Assembly (NCBI GenBank): GCA_001584585.1
Contig: LSYV01000004.1
Coordinates: 2,260,322 to 2,324,321 of the forward strand
Length of the DNA: 64,000 bases
Source: Gonium pectorale
Lineage: Eukaryota; Chlorophyta; Chlorophyceae; Chlamydomonadales; Volvocaceae
Direction of reading: 5' to 3'
The notes beneath the pieces were generated by a model that worked only from the letters and a program-made list of their open reading frames with translations, did not search any database and was not told where the DNA came from. Position numbers and translations under genes: made by a program. This document shows, piece after piece, positions 12,701 through 24,796 of this stretch; positions within the stretch are counted from its first letter, which is position 1, and the number at the start of each line of letters is the position of its first letter.

Positions 12701-15700
12701 TCCGCGACGCGCCCGCTGCTGCTGCCGCAGCCCAACCGCTACGCGCCCGTCTGCCCAGCCGGGACCTACAGGGGCGACGACGACTTCGCGCCATGCATCT
12801 CGTGCAAAGCAGGTGCTGCTGGGCACCTACCCGGGCTTGGCTGAATTCCCCAGCACGGAGCTCTGCCTCCTAGTAGTATACATGGCAGATTGGGAAACTC
12901 CGGGCAGTGCTGCATCCTAGATGCCCAAGAATCAAATGCAATCGGCATACTATTCGCTTGTCGCTCGTAAGAGCGAGGCGTGTGCTTTATGGCTTCGTCC
13001 TGCCGGCCTGGACCATGTGCGGTGACATGCCCCGGGCCTCACGAGCTGGGCAGTGCCGTAAACGTGCCACCCTTGCGTTCGGGTCCGAACCCCAGGCGAG
13101 TTCCAGGAGTTTGCCGGGAGCAAGAACTGCGAGCTCTGCCCCAAGGACTACTACGCGAACGCAACAGGGATGGCAGACTGCCTCCAATGCCCAGGCAACA
13201 CAATCACACAACAACGCGGATCAACGAACCTCACGGATTGTGTGTGCAAGGTGCGGCTATCCGGCGGTACAGCGACATCACTCTATCGGACACTGTCCGT
13301 GCCGCTAATGCGCTGCAACGTGTGGTTCTGTTGTTGGCCTTTGCGCTCGTCAGCTGCCAGCCAGCCATCAAGCTTTATCACCTGTCTTGGCTAACCGCGT
13401 GTTGTTGGCCATCAATGACTGCAGGCAGGCTACTACAGCAGGTCGGGTCTTCCAGGGATTCCCTGCGAGCCCTGCCCGAAGAACGCCCTCTGCGAGGGAG
13501 GCTCCGCGCTGCCATCGCCCTTCAGGGGCTTTTACGCAGAGGTCGATGCGCCCTTCACCATGTACCCGTGCAACCCAGCCAGCGTCTGCAGCGGAAACTT
13601 CAAGTGTGCCGAGGGTTATCGGGGCCGAATGTGCACCTACTGCGATGAGGGATACTTCAGGTAGGGAACGCGGTGAGGGCATGCATGGTCTGCTTCACCA
13701 GCAGTTGTATCTGTATCTGAGACTTCCTTTGCCTTGCCTGCATATCAAACGCATTCCTAAGCAATCTCAACAAATCCCACCCCCATAATACATACACGCG
13801 ACCGACATGCAGCCACCGTGAAATGCGGTTCCGTGTATTGCTGTTTCGTGTCGTACGACCGTGCGGCGCCCCCGCCCGTGCTTCCCTTGAACCTCTTCCG
13901 ACTCGCTGCACCTGCCGCTTCGTTGCGTTGCGGTTTAGAACACACTTTCAGAATAATAAATGGAACCAAACCGGCAGCCAGCATCCATCAGTTGCCTCTC
14001 TCTGTCATCATGCGTCTTATGTAAGATGCCCCCTGCTGGGCGAGGGAACGTTGCCTTCTGGTACGCGCAGCAGCCCACAAATCCAGTACCCCCGCTGGGT
14101 CCACGCCCCCTATGCATTCTTCAAGAGTAAAATGCACCTGAACTTGCATGCCTTCATTCCTTTCACAGCGTTTGGTTCGCACCGTCCTGAACCCCACTCC
14201 CGCCCGCAGGTTTCTAGGCAACTGCGTTACCTGTCCTAACAGGAAGAGCAACGTTGTGGGCTACCTGTTGGTTCTGGCCATGCTGTGGATTGTCGTCAAC
14301 CTGTCCTTTGCACGGACGGTGGAAAACCTGATGACCATTGTCAACTTTGCACAGCTCCTCTCCATCGTTGTTGGATTCTCCCTAAACTGGCCACGCGAGG
14401 TGGGTGCGCAAGGGCACCACGTCGTACAGTATCATGCCGTACGTATGGCGAGTGCGCGCATGCTCGGCACCTGAAGGGACCATTCCCACGTTGCCCTTCA
14501 GTACCTTGTGAACAGTGGCTGCAGTTGATGGCTTGCACGCTTCCAAAATCCCTAAGCATGCATACCCTCTCTTGCGGTCCTGCCAGTGGTTGCTGTCCGT
14601 GTGCGTCCTTTCGTTCGTTCGGTGCGGCTGCCCCGCCTGACTTCCGCACGTACGGCAAGTCGTTAAGAAACCGTCTTGCATGGTTAGGGCAATACCGGTA
14701 CGTGCGCATTAGCTGCACACCGCTCTCACCCACCGCCTGGCGGTTGTTACCTTTCCGCCGCGGCCCCCGGCTTTTAAAGGCATGTTACGTGTAACCTGTG
14801 ATGACACGATGTCGCCTGCAGCTGTACCAAGTCATGAGCCTGTCGAGTATCCTGTCATTTGAGATTGACTCGCTGGAGCCCAGCTGCCTGGTGCCGAACT
14901 GGGAGTTCGCGCACAACCTCGTCGTGCAGCTGCTGCTTCCGCTGATGATGGCGGCCCTCGTTGGCATATGGTGTTTAACCACGTACATCATCTTCCGTAT
15001 CAAGCAGGTGGGTGCGGGCTTGAACAAACCGGACGAGCCGGCGGTTAGCAATGGTCACGCGGGCGGCCTAATGGCAGGATGATATGTGTGAGCGGATGCG
15101 TACGGCACAAGCTTGCTCGGTGCCCGAACCCTGTTGGTCGTCGCTCTGCGTGGCTTTATTTTTCGCGTTGACAAACGCCTGGTCCGCCGTCGGCTTCGTT
15201 CCCAACCCACAGGCTGGGCTCAGCCGTTCGCGTCGGGCTGCCGCCAGCCTCAGGCTTGCGTCCGAGGCTCCTTGGAAGCAGGTTCTGATGGCCATTCTTG
15301 ATGTGCCCGCGGGTAAGAGGACCGGCGAGTGCCCTTTCTAAGATGACGACCAGTTGCGTAGCTAGGAAAGTTACTAGAAAGTTATCAGTTTTTTTGACAG
15401 TACAGGCCTCGGAATGCTGTGTGGGGACCCCGCATGCTTTTGTTGCCATGGGGTCAGATGTGTTTGTTTCGGTTGCACCCTTGCGACCCAAAACAGAGGT
15501 TGTCCTGAAAGCAGGAGTCCTTGCACGCCACCTGCAGACAAGAAGGAGCTGAGGGACACGATGCTGGAGCGCTGCGCCGTGCCGCTGAACTTTCTCAACA
15601 TCGGGTTCCTGGTGCTCTTGAAGTACAACCTCAGCGCGTTCAAGTGCATAGACGTGAATGGCGTCAATTACATGGCAGCATCTCCCAACGACAAGTGCTA

Positions 15701-18700
15701 CACGCCAAAGGTGCGGCTTTTTGCTGCGGGTGAGAACGCCGTGTGTGCACGGCATGTTCCGGCTCGCCAGCTGTTGCTCTGACCCACGGGTCATTTCTCA
15801 ACACCTTCGCCTGAAGCGCCCTTCTCGGCCGTCTCATTCCTTGCAGCACTGGAATCTTATGTGCCTCGGAGTTGCTGGGCTAATAATTTACAAGTAAGGC
15901 GGGCCGCCATCGCGGGTAGATGTGCCCAAATATGCACCGGTGCATCGGCGCCCACTGCTTACCATGTATGTACGATGTCATGCGTGCACCCGGAGGCACA
16001 ACTCCTCTTTGCTGAGCTTCATGATCGTTGTTGCCTTACAGTTTCAGCTTTGCGTGTCTTTACGGCCACGTGATGCGTCAACTGAGGAGGCACCGGGCCC
16101 TCGGAGACAAGAAGCCGCTTCTGTTGTACGGGTGGATGTACGAGCGGTACGAGGCGGAGTATTACTGGTACGAGATTGTCATCCTGCTTCAGAGGTGCGT
16201 GCCTCAGAGCCATGCCAAAGCACGGGCAGCAGCGGGAGCCATCCAGTGGCGAGGACCAGGTGCACTTGGAAATGCCAGCGCGCTGCCCCCAACTGCCCAT
16301 GCTCACGTGCCGCACCGTGATGTGTCCGTGCCGCACGCCGCTGCACGGGGCATCACCGGGTTGGTTGCCCGCTACCACAAGGCATGGATGGATGTTATCC
16401 GATCGGCAGTGTGCATCTGCTTTTAAGGTATATCAAGCCCGCGCATGGTTGGTAATCTAGGACTGCACAGTTTTCCTCGTCTGATGGTATGCTCTGAAAC
16501 CCCGTCTGCCTTTACAGGACGGGCTTTGTGTTGGTAGCTCTCTTCGTCGGCGACCCTGCGCTTCAAGCCCTGCTCTGTATGGGCATCAGCATAGCCGTGC
16601 TGCTGTTTGATGTGCGGACGTCGGCTTATGTCGACAAGCAGGTAGGGGTCGAGCGTCATCTAGACGTAGGCTATTTTTGCGTCGTTCTTGGTCGTGTAGG
16701 TACCGGTGGTCCAGGTGGCGTCTTGAAGTGGCGCAGCGGGAGGGGACGGGGGGAGATACGGAGGGGGGATGCGGATTTGTTGAGCCTGAGCCATTGGCTG
16801 GCAACGTAGCGGAAGGTGAGGTTTGCCGCGTTGGGTCGGTCCGTGGCCTCCCGCACGTGCCAGTCCTCACTCATGCGAACATCCTCGCCCCCGGGTGCAC
16901 CCGCCAACGGTACCTCTCAATGGTCAGTCACATCAACCGTGCCCGTGGGCGTGCCTGCCTGGCCTCGTGGCACGCGTCCTAAATCCCACGCAATCATGTC
17001 CCCTACACCCCCCCCCTTGTCTCTCCCCTGCCATCCCCGATTGCTCTCCACACGCATCTTCCCAGATACACCTTCTACAAGCGTTGGCGGACGGGGTCCT
17101 CGGAGCGCTCCTGGTGGCCGGTCTCCTGTTCTATAACCCGCTCTGCAGCTCCGGCGTCATCCGGGCCGCTGAGGTGAGGGCGGACATGCCAGGAAGCCAA
17201 GGCGCATTGGACCTGTATGTCCCCGTATGCGATGATAGTCCTGCGCGAGTTTGATCCAGTGTTTAAGCGTATCAGTGCCGTATTGGTCCCTTAGCACTCT
17301 GTCGCCTCCGATCACCACCGCTGCTTACACCGCACACGGGCACCATGCTGAGTTCTTCCCACGTCATCGCCCATGTGCCAGTTCATCTTGCTGTTGCTGG
17401 TCGTCGCTGCGTTCTGCTCGGCGGGGGTCTCCGTGGTCCACGCCATCGTGATCCGGGTGGGCATCTTGTGGCTCATGAGCAAGCACCGACCCATCGCATA
17501 CAAGATGGGCCAGCGGGTCAAGGCCTTCAGGCACATGTACCAGGTCTTCGGCCCGACCTTCTTGTTCAAGTGAGCTTGCCCGCCCGCCCGTAAAGATCGT
17601 GGCTGCGATATGGCCAGGCGCGGAGCGCAACCAGCAGCTGCTTGGCACATGACCTGGGGTGAAGCCGGCTATGTGCACGCGCTCCGGACGCCCTTACCGC
17701 ATGTTGCCATCGATATTGCGCGTTGCTGTGTTGCCCAAGCTGCGCAAGTTTGGTGTACACTGACTTTGGGCTTCACCGGATTCATGCACTTGCTGCGACT
17801 GCTCTCCTGCTTGCCGCGTGCAGGTGGCTGAGGAATTGCTCGCAGGAAGAGTGGCAGGACTGGCACCACCTGTGAGTGTGCACATGCGCATTCGATGCCG
17901 TGTGCCAAGCGTCAGCGCCCGCCGTCCGTGTGTTGAGCATCCGCAGCACTGGCCACTGGCGCCGCCAAGCCCTGTCCCTACTTGTCGCTACTGACCGTGA
18001 AGCAAAACCAAATCATGTCATGGACAGTAAGTAAAACACGCTTTACTATTTTTGCCGTACCCGCAGCTGCATGGTGCTCATCGACTACGTCCACCCAACG
18101 TCGGAGGTGTCGTACCTCTCCCTCAAGAAGGTCGGCCGCTTCTGGCGGTACCTGCTTACCAACTTCCCAGAGACCATCGGTACGGAGCAAGGCCGGGTCT
18201 GTGGGCGGGCAGTTGTACCCCATGGGCGCGTGGGCCCTCGGCGCCGTGAGCCCTTAGTGAAGCGACTGAGCCCCCTTGAGCGCGTGGCCATTTTGTGTAT
18301 GTGTGGCTTTTCTGTGTTCCCTAGGCCGCCCAAGCTGCCCATCTGGCATGTGGCGTCCCATTTCTGCCCAGCAGTCATGCGTTCCCGGCATCATATCGGT
18401 GCCGGGCGTGACAGGAATTGTTCATTGCCGCCCGGGTGACAGCACAGCGCCCTGTGCACGCATACCCGCACCTGCCCCGGGCCTGACCGGTAACCCAGCC
18501 CGCTGCGCCGCCGCGCCTGCCCGCCGCCCCGCCCAGACTTCCTAGTGTCGGTCAGCCAGGAGGAAAGAGAGCACTTCAACCAATTTGTCGAGGTGAGACA
18601 AGGTGCCCGGGCCAGCCGGCACGGGCCCTTAGTTCCTGGACTGCCACGCCTGTAACCACAATGGGTATGGCGTGCGCGTGCCTGCATGCCGGTCCATGGT

Positions 18701-21108
18701 GCACCCGCAGCCTTCGGGCAAGGCGGCCGCCGTTGGGGGTTGCTCGTAGCGCAGGTCCGAACAAATTGTGGCGCACGAAGTGCAATTGACACTGTCCGGG
18801 GCACCGGGCCTGCGGACGTGGTGCCGGTGTGGTGTTCCGGTTAAGGGCCTTTCTGTCGGTGATGTTGCGTCAGCCAGGGCTGCGATGCGCGGCAGCGGGC
18901 GGTTACTGCACATGCGCAGTCCGCCACCTCGTTCCGCCTGTATCCACTGGGCTGCTGACCGGCCCCTCTCCAACGCCGCTGCATGGTCTCCATGTACGGC
19001 AGGCCCTGTACGAGAATTATTTTGACACCAAGGAGACCCATCGGCACCAAGTCTACTACTATGTGAACGACAAGTACAAGGCTGCCATCGCCCAGTGGCT
19101 CAGCAGCTGCGATGACTCTGACCGAGAGTTCTGCCAAAAGGTACGGCTCCTTGTAGGGCGGTGGGCGCTGATTGGCGCAGGGTGGCGCTTGTGGTTGTGA
19201 AAGGATTCGTGCTTGGCGTGCCACGGCCCGGCAACTTCGGTCGCGGTCCTGACGGGGTTAGCACGCCCATACCTGGTCTCATCATACCCCGCCGGCGGTC
19301 GCTTCACACCTTATGACAGCGCACGAAGCGCAGATGACGGTACGCCGTCCATTGCCCGAGACTTTCAGCCGCACGTGCCACGAGCGGCGCAAATCAACCC
19401 GACGTCCTCTGCAGCGTAGACCGCACTCAAGCGCACCGTCCTGTACCTGCCACCGACAACTCATCCGGGTCCATCCCTCCCGCCCCTGTGCCCGCATCCT
19501 CCGCACTTGCAATAGATTATGAAGACGGCACTAGGCAAGGCGAAGGGCACCCAGGCTGCCACGGAGCTCGGCGCCGCCATGTGTCGCTCCTCAAAACAGG
19601 TGGCCTCCACCCTGACTGTCCTGGAAGCTGTTGGCAAATTCAAGAAAGGCCTGCACTCGGGTAACGGAGCGTCCGCAGGCCCGAGCATCCGAGCCAGCCC
19701 CGTCAAGACGCTGTCTGGTCCCGCTCTCTCCAGCCGAGCTCTCTCAACCGTAAAGGAGGGCCTCAGCGTGCGCTTCCACGAGGGCGAGGCACGGGATCTA
19801 AAGACGCTGCTCAGCTATGACATGCGCACCCGGACGGGGAGTAACGAGACGGGCGAGGAGGTCAAGCGGGAGTCAGATGACAACGGAGATATGTACTTGG
19901 TCGCGCGGGAGAGCCTGGCTGAGTCGCTCTTTGATGTGGCCGTCCTCGCAGCATCGCCGTCACAGCCAATGAGGAGCCCCTTTGCCCTCTTGGCCACGCA
20001 AGCGGCGAGGCAGCAGCGGGAGCAAGGCAAGGTCGGGGGCGCAGCAGCGCAGCGGCCCGGCAAGGATGGCGGAGGAACAAGCGCCCTGGAGGCGCAGGGG
20101 TCAGAGGCGCCGCATGCAACCGATGAGCCGGTGGCGGCGGGCCTCCGCGCGGCTGCCGCTGCGGCAAGCTCGCCCTCCCTCGAGCTCGGATCCCGCGCCA
20201 TCAGCCCTGTGCAGGCCGCGGATGAGCTGCCAGAGCGGCCGTTGGCGTCATCCCCACCGGCTGAACGCCTGCGCTCCTGGCCTGCGGAGATGCCGTCGCC
20301 CATCATCAAGCCGACACTGATCACTCTACCCAATGCCCATGCGCGCGCGGCGAGCCCACCGTCGCCGGTGGCTGCCAGCGGTGATGTCAGGCACGGCGAG
20401 GCGGCGCAGCGGCGGCTTTCCCCGTCGTCTCCGCCCGTGGACGCGGCACCTGTGCGGCTGGCTGCACCGGCACCGTCGGCGGGGTCCCGTGAGGGCACTC
20501 CCACGGCGTCGCCGCGTCGGGCGGCGACCGCCAAGCTGCACAGCCCTGAAGCCGGGCCGCCAAACCAAGGAGACATGGTGGTGAGGATGAGGCCTATGGA
20601 TGCTGGAGAGGACCTCCCGGAGCATCACGACGAGGAGCATAGGGCCCAGGCGCATCTGTCGCCGGCGGCGAAGCGCCGAGAGGACGGGGCCCTGCTGGCC
20701 AGGACCCCTTCAATGGCAGTGCGGCGCAGCGGCAGCGGCGGGGCAGCTGCCCGCAACAACGAAACGCAGACACAGCCCTGTGCCATCCAGGGCGATCGGG
20801 CTGACAGCTTCATCGAGCTTATGGGAGAGGTGGAGGGGAGCGGCGTGCCGGCACCGCTGATGCTGCCGCTGCCGGTCCCCAGGAACATCGGCACCCCGCG
20901 TACCGGCCTCAGTCGGATGAGCACGGCACAGCGTACGGCGACGCTGTTGAGCGACCTGCAGCTCCTGGCAAACGCCAATCCGGCCCCGGCCACCGAGGCG
21001 CGTCCCGGGGTTGGCTCCAACACCTCCGTCACGGCGTCGTCTCCGTCATTTGCGCAACCGCCATCCGGCCGGCAGCCCTTCGAAATGGAAAGTGCAGACG
21101 CGGATTGA
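9777..21108 (+). CDS. Venus-flytrap (LIVBP-like) receptor fused to Cys-rich stalk and TRP-like multi-pass domain
   Basis: I read 23 exons (first 9777-9866, last 19516-21108). Every junction keeps phase and gives 1634 residues. Order: signal peptide (residues 1-24); type-I periplasmic-binding/ANF-receptor fold (about 30-440) with VGVSASLSGEFSEW, KLVVRDDGSTLSG and VYKVAVAYREDV; Cys-rich GCC2/GCC3 and EGF-like stalk (about 445-600; CPAGTY, CELCPKDYYANATGMADC, CAEGYRGRMCTYCDEGYF); about nine membrane helices (about 605-985); cytosolic linker; and a Ser/Pro/Ala-rich disordered tail (about 1105-1634). The membrane part carries features typical of protist TRP-like proteins: SLSSILSFEIDSL, a YxxxAxYYWYE stretch before two helices (YERYEAEYYWYEIV) and FDVRTSAYVDKQ. 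In bacteria the LIVBP fold binds branched amino acids or amides; in animals it is the ligand domain of class C GPCRs and glutamate receptors. A ligand-controlled channel or receptor at the cell surface is inferred. Ligand and ion selectivity are unknown. Confidence 0.88.
11555..11593 (+). repeat. 39-nt dispersed repeat, copy 1
   Basis: Located in the intron before the 11658 exon of the receptor-channel gene. It starts GCGCCCTTTCTCGCC, ends CCTTTCCACAG and is followed by an A-run. It matches 35223-35261 perfectly in inverted orientation. A weaker relative (CTGTGGGAAAGGTTACCGGC) is seen at 59828-59847. Confidence 0.85.
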
Positions 21109-23010
21109 GATGTACGGTTGTGCCTGATGTTCCGTACTGCACCACACTACTCAGCGCAGGATTTGCAGAGTGGGAGGCAGGCTTCTGCACTTGGTTGATG
21201 GGATCAAAATGCGGACCTGCTGTTGCGCAATAGGAGGGCAGGGCTGCTGTCGATGCATAGCGCTGCCACAGGGCCTCCCCACGAAGGCTTTGGGAGGCCT
21301 CCAAGCCCGCAAAATGGCCCTTGTGAGGCCGACTCGTACGATACAAAACCTTTCTTCACAATGTGTGTTGGATGTCCTTGCATGCGCGAGGACAGAGCTA
21401 TGCGTTTCTTCTTCAACGAAGGCGTGTTTTCAAGTGCTTTGTTCACTTCAGTGCGTTGCTTCGAGTGTCCTTTTGCACATGCCATGCATTGAGCGCCGGC
21501 CTCATCTTCCTCTTTGTAATCACTCTCTGCGTGTAGTTGCTGCCTGGCTGGACTGGCGGGTCCGGAGCCCGTGCCGGGCTTGATGGCCCCGGTACGGTAC
21601 GGTACGGTGTTCCCTATCTGACCTCTCAGACAACCTCAGGCAGCCTCACGCCATGCATTGTCTTTTATCCAATTTCGGATGTGTAATGCTTGTATTACAA
21701 GTGCCGGTGCGCAACGCTCAACGTGTAGTACGGTTGCTACAGGTTTTACTGCTTTGATCACACTACTACCCTGCTTACGCCGCAGTGTGCCATACCGCGC
21801 GCGCTGGAGCAGTGATGTGCGATAATCGGAATAGGTCGTGCTATTTGAGGCTTCCCTATAAACACAACCGCTACCCGCCGCTGCAATCAAGTATTTTCTG
21901 ATTTCGCCTGTGCAGCCTGCTGCGGAGCCTGAACTGGACCTAACGTGGTTATGTAACATGTGAGCCACGTGATGTGATGCCGTCGTAGCGCTCCTGGCTC
22001 CATTTGTTTTGTTCTCAATTTTAGGGCGGCATCGATAGTAAGGAGTAGACAATATTAGGCAACTGGCACTGCCCCATCATACAGTGCGCTTGGAAGGCCT
22101 GTCCCCACCCCTCCGTCAACAATCGCATGGAAGGGCGTAATTTGAGGAGCCCTAGCTCTGACGCTAAACGTAGCGAACAAGCGAAGCATACTGGAAAATA
22201 GAACAAGCGAAGCATACTGGAGCCACGCGCACGGGAGAGGCTTCAACAGCAGGCGACGCCAGGACGCCGAGGACGGGCCCGTCCGCATCCTTCAAACAAG
22301 CTGCGCAAGTCCTGTCATTGCAGCAGCGGCGATATCTGGACCCGGTTCGCGCTTTTGGGTAACAGGCGGCGAAACCCATAAAGCCGTCGCGCCATAGCCG
22401 CAACGGAGCCACGGCACGCGCACGAGCACGTCGACGTGGACAAGGGGGTATTGGGCGCCGCCCAAGAAAGTCAAAAGCCGTCGGCCCTACCCAAGGGCAA
22501 CGATTCCACGCGCCAAGCGGGAACATGGCGCGACCCAAGCTGACGCAGGCGCATGGAACGCCATGCGGTCGCCCTAGCCAGACCAGCTGTACGACAAGGA
22601 ATGCCGGCCNNNNNNNNNNNNNNNNNNNNCCGCCGAACCCAAGCTGGACCGCGAGGGCCGCAGTAGGAACCGCCATGGCGGTCCGCCCTAGCAGACAGCT
22701 GTACGAACGAAGGAATCGGCCCGGCCATGGTCGGCATTTCCGTTCCGTCACCGAGGTCCGTGGGGAACCTCCCGTCTTTTCCCATGCGAACAGCAGCCCC
22801 TACAGATCGGGCTTTCACGGCCCACTGCATGCACGCGTTGACAAACCTGGCCAGTGGCCACTAGTTCATCCTTGCCTGCTGTCTGCCACAGAAGGCACAG
22901 CGTTCCACACTACGAGCCATGCACGGTCCAGCGCAAAGCCCACACACGCCCCTGTGACTGCAACATCCAACATCCGCAATCTCGTATCTATGCAGTTAGT
23001 GATCCACCGG
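21109..23010. other. Intergenic region between convergent genes, with scaffold gap
   Basis: No gene is supported. It holds the 3' UTRs of the receptor-channel gene and of the lumen-protein gene. A TGTAA, the usual polyadenylation signal of chlorophycean algae, lies at 21515-21519, about 400 nt past the plus-strand stop codon. A short TACGG tandem is at 21592-21608. A direct duplication of about 21 nt (GAACAAGCGAAGCATACTGG) lies at about 22168-22220. Near-duplicate sequence flanks the gap at 22610. Confidence 0.5.
22610..22629. other. Assembly gap (20 N)
   Basis: Exactly 20 undetermined bases, the same length as the second gap at 44918. This points to a fixed-size scaffold placeholder rather than a measured distance. 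Confidence 0.98.
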
Positions 23011-24382
23011 TCAGTCCATGACGGAGATGAGGTCCCGGAATGCCTCCTTGTCCAGCCGCACGTCCACCAGCAGGCCCGCCTCGTCGCGCGCCTGCACCCG
23101 CTGCAGCACCGCCGTCCAGTCGCCGCCCGCAAAGAGCGACCCCACCACGTAGTCGTCGGTCAGGTCAATCTGCCGTCGGGGTTGGGGCAAGAGGTTGCAA
23201 CGTTGGGGCGGGGCGTTGGGGCGGGGTGGCATGGGTTGCGGCAGATTTGAGAGGTGAAGGGGTGCAGGACATGCAATCCAGCGCAGGGTGAGGGAGCGCT
23301 TGTGCCGTCAGGTTGGGACGGGCTTGGGTTAGCAACGACGGAGACGTTTCGGGGGTGCCGGTGCCATCCAGCGCCTTGCAGCCGCACCTGCTGGATGGTG
23401 TTGTAGGTGATGAAGTAGACGGCGTTGTCCTGGTCGCGGAGCAGCAGCGTGCCCGGCAACTTGGCGTCCAGCCGCACCTCCCACCAGCGGCCGCTGCCGT
23501 CGCGCACAAACACGTGGCCGTCGTAGTCGCGCCGGAAGTTCAGCTCTCGCCGGAGATCATCTGCAGAAGCCCGGCCAAAGAAGATGTGCGGAATGAAAAT
23601 CGTGGGGTTTGGAAGCTCATATTCGCGTTGGCAGGGGTTCGGGTGCGTTGGAAAGGGTTCAGGTGCGGTTCGGGTTTGGGCGCTCCCATCCGCGGGCGGA
23701 TGGGAGCGCGCATCCATGCTCCTTAATGCTCCGGTCTCTGGTTGTTGCGGCTGCGATAGCAGCTGTGGACACCGGAGCCTACTTGGGTCGAGGAGGAACA
23801 CCCGTGCTCCCGCGGCCGTGTCCAGGGCCAGCGCAATGCTGGATACACACAAGGGCATCACTACAGAGGCACAACGGTGTCACCGGCCCTGACCAGCGCC
23901 CTTACCCACAATACCGCATTCCCCACACTTCCACGTCTCAGTCCAAACCTATGAGCTGAGTGGGCCCCAAGAGACGACGTTATGACTCACCAACTTCAGC
24001 ACGCTCTGACGCCGATAAGCCACCGGCTTCGCCGCCGCTGCGCGAGCCAGCGAAAAATCCGAGGGCGCCGCCGAGCGCAGCCGCCGCCCCAAGGCCCCCG
24101 AACTGCTGCAGGAACCCCCTGCGTGACGTGCCCTGCGTCGAAAGGACGGCACGTGCTCCTTTCGGCACCTCCGTAGGGGAGTGGCGGAGCGGCAGACGGC
24201 AACAGCAAACGGCACACCTGTGCCGAGGGCGGAGGTGGCGGCGGGGATGGCGGAATGCTGGCCTCAGTCTGGTAAGCTGCCCGGCATCTCAGCAGAGCCC
24301 GGGTTGGACGTGCGAGGATGGGTCCCCGAGCTCGATGGGGCGTCAGCTGGCACGCGGTTCGGCCGGTGGTCCCTACTTCCAT
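23011..24382 (-). CDS. Predicted Tat-imported thylakoid-lumen protein, unknown function
   Basis: Five exons (24382-24218, 24132-23991, 23860-23783, 23560-23388, 23169-23011) join in phase to 238 residues. Residues 1-55 are Arg/Ala-rich with a PPSPPPPPP stretch, as in algal chloroplast transit peptides. A twin-arginine signal follows directly: TSRRGFLQQFGGLGAAAALG, then a hydrophobic Ala/Gly core and a SASERAEV region. This two-part leader is typical of lumen proteins that use the thylakoid Tat path. The mature part (about 150 residues) contains DYDGHVFVRDGSGRWWEVRL, LLLRDQDNAVYFITYNTIQQ and DLTDDYVVGSLFAGGDW, ending in RDLISVMD. I do not recognise the family. The start codon is chosen because only this ATG gives a leader in phase with the SRR exon. 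It is divergent from the gene at 24797. Confidence 0.75.
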
Positions 24383-24796
24383 TTTTAATGCGTATCGTTC
24401 AATGCTTTTGCACGCGTCCCCAAAGGCCGAGAAGTTCCTTGTGACGTGTCAGCAGCAGGAAACAAAGGCGACCCGTAAAAAGAGAAACAATCTATTCCAA
24501 CCTACGTGCTATCTATACCAATCCATACTGCATTACTGCTCAAGAGGTTCTTCGTTCCGGGCCGCCGCCGTATCCGTAACGGTGTCGCGGTTGGACATCC
24601 GTGCTGTCACGGAAGGCGCTCATCGCGTTGATTGGATCGCGCTATCGGTCTTGACATCGCTCTAGAAATTCACAGGCCGCTCGCTGCTTGTCAATCGTCG
24701 GTCGTGCCGCACGCACAATCAAGCGCACATCCGCTGAGTAGCACTGCTGGTCAATTGGCACATACGCCAGGACGTATCTTCGGATAGCAGCCGGCT
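24383..24796. promoter_or_regulatory. Shared 5' region of two divergent genes
   Basis: About 410 nt separate the start codons of the lumen-protein gene (minus) and the Q-rich membrane-protein gene (plus), so both promoters must lie here or overlap coding DNA. No specific motif is claimed. Confidence 0.45.

Noticed and set aside
9777..15007. Reading the LIVBP domain and the TRP-like part as two separate genes
   Set aside because: Exon phases run through without a break from 9777 to 21108, and there is no plausible stop plus new start between the stalk and the first helix.
1528..21108. PstS- and LIVBP-like domains, with PFL, as evidence of bacterial DNA or contamination
   Set aside because: The domains are split by many phase-consistent spliceosomal introns and joined to eukaryotic parts (EGF/GCC2 stalk, TRP-like helices, transit peptides), so the DNA is nuclear.
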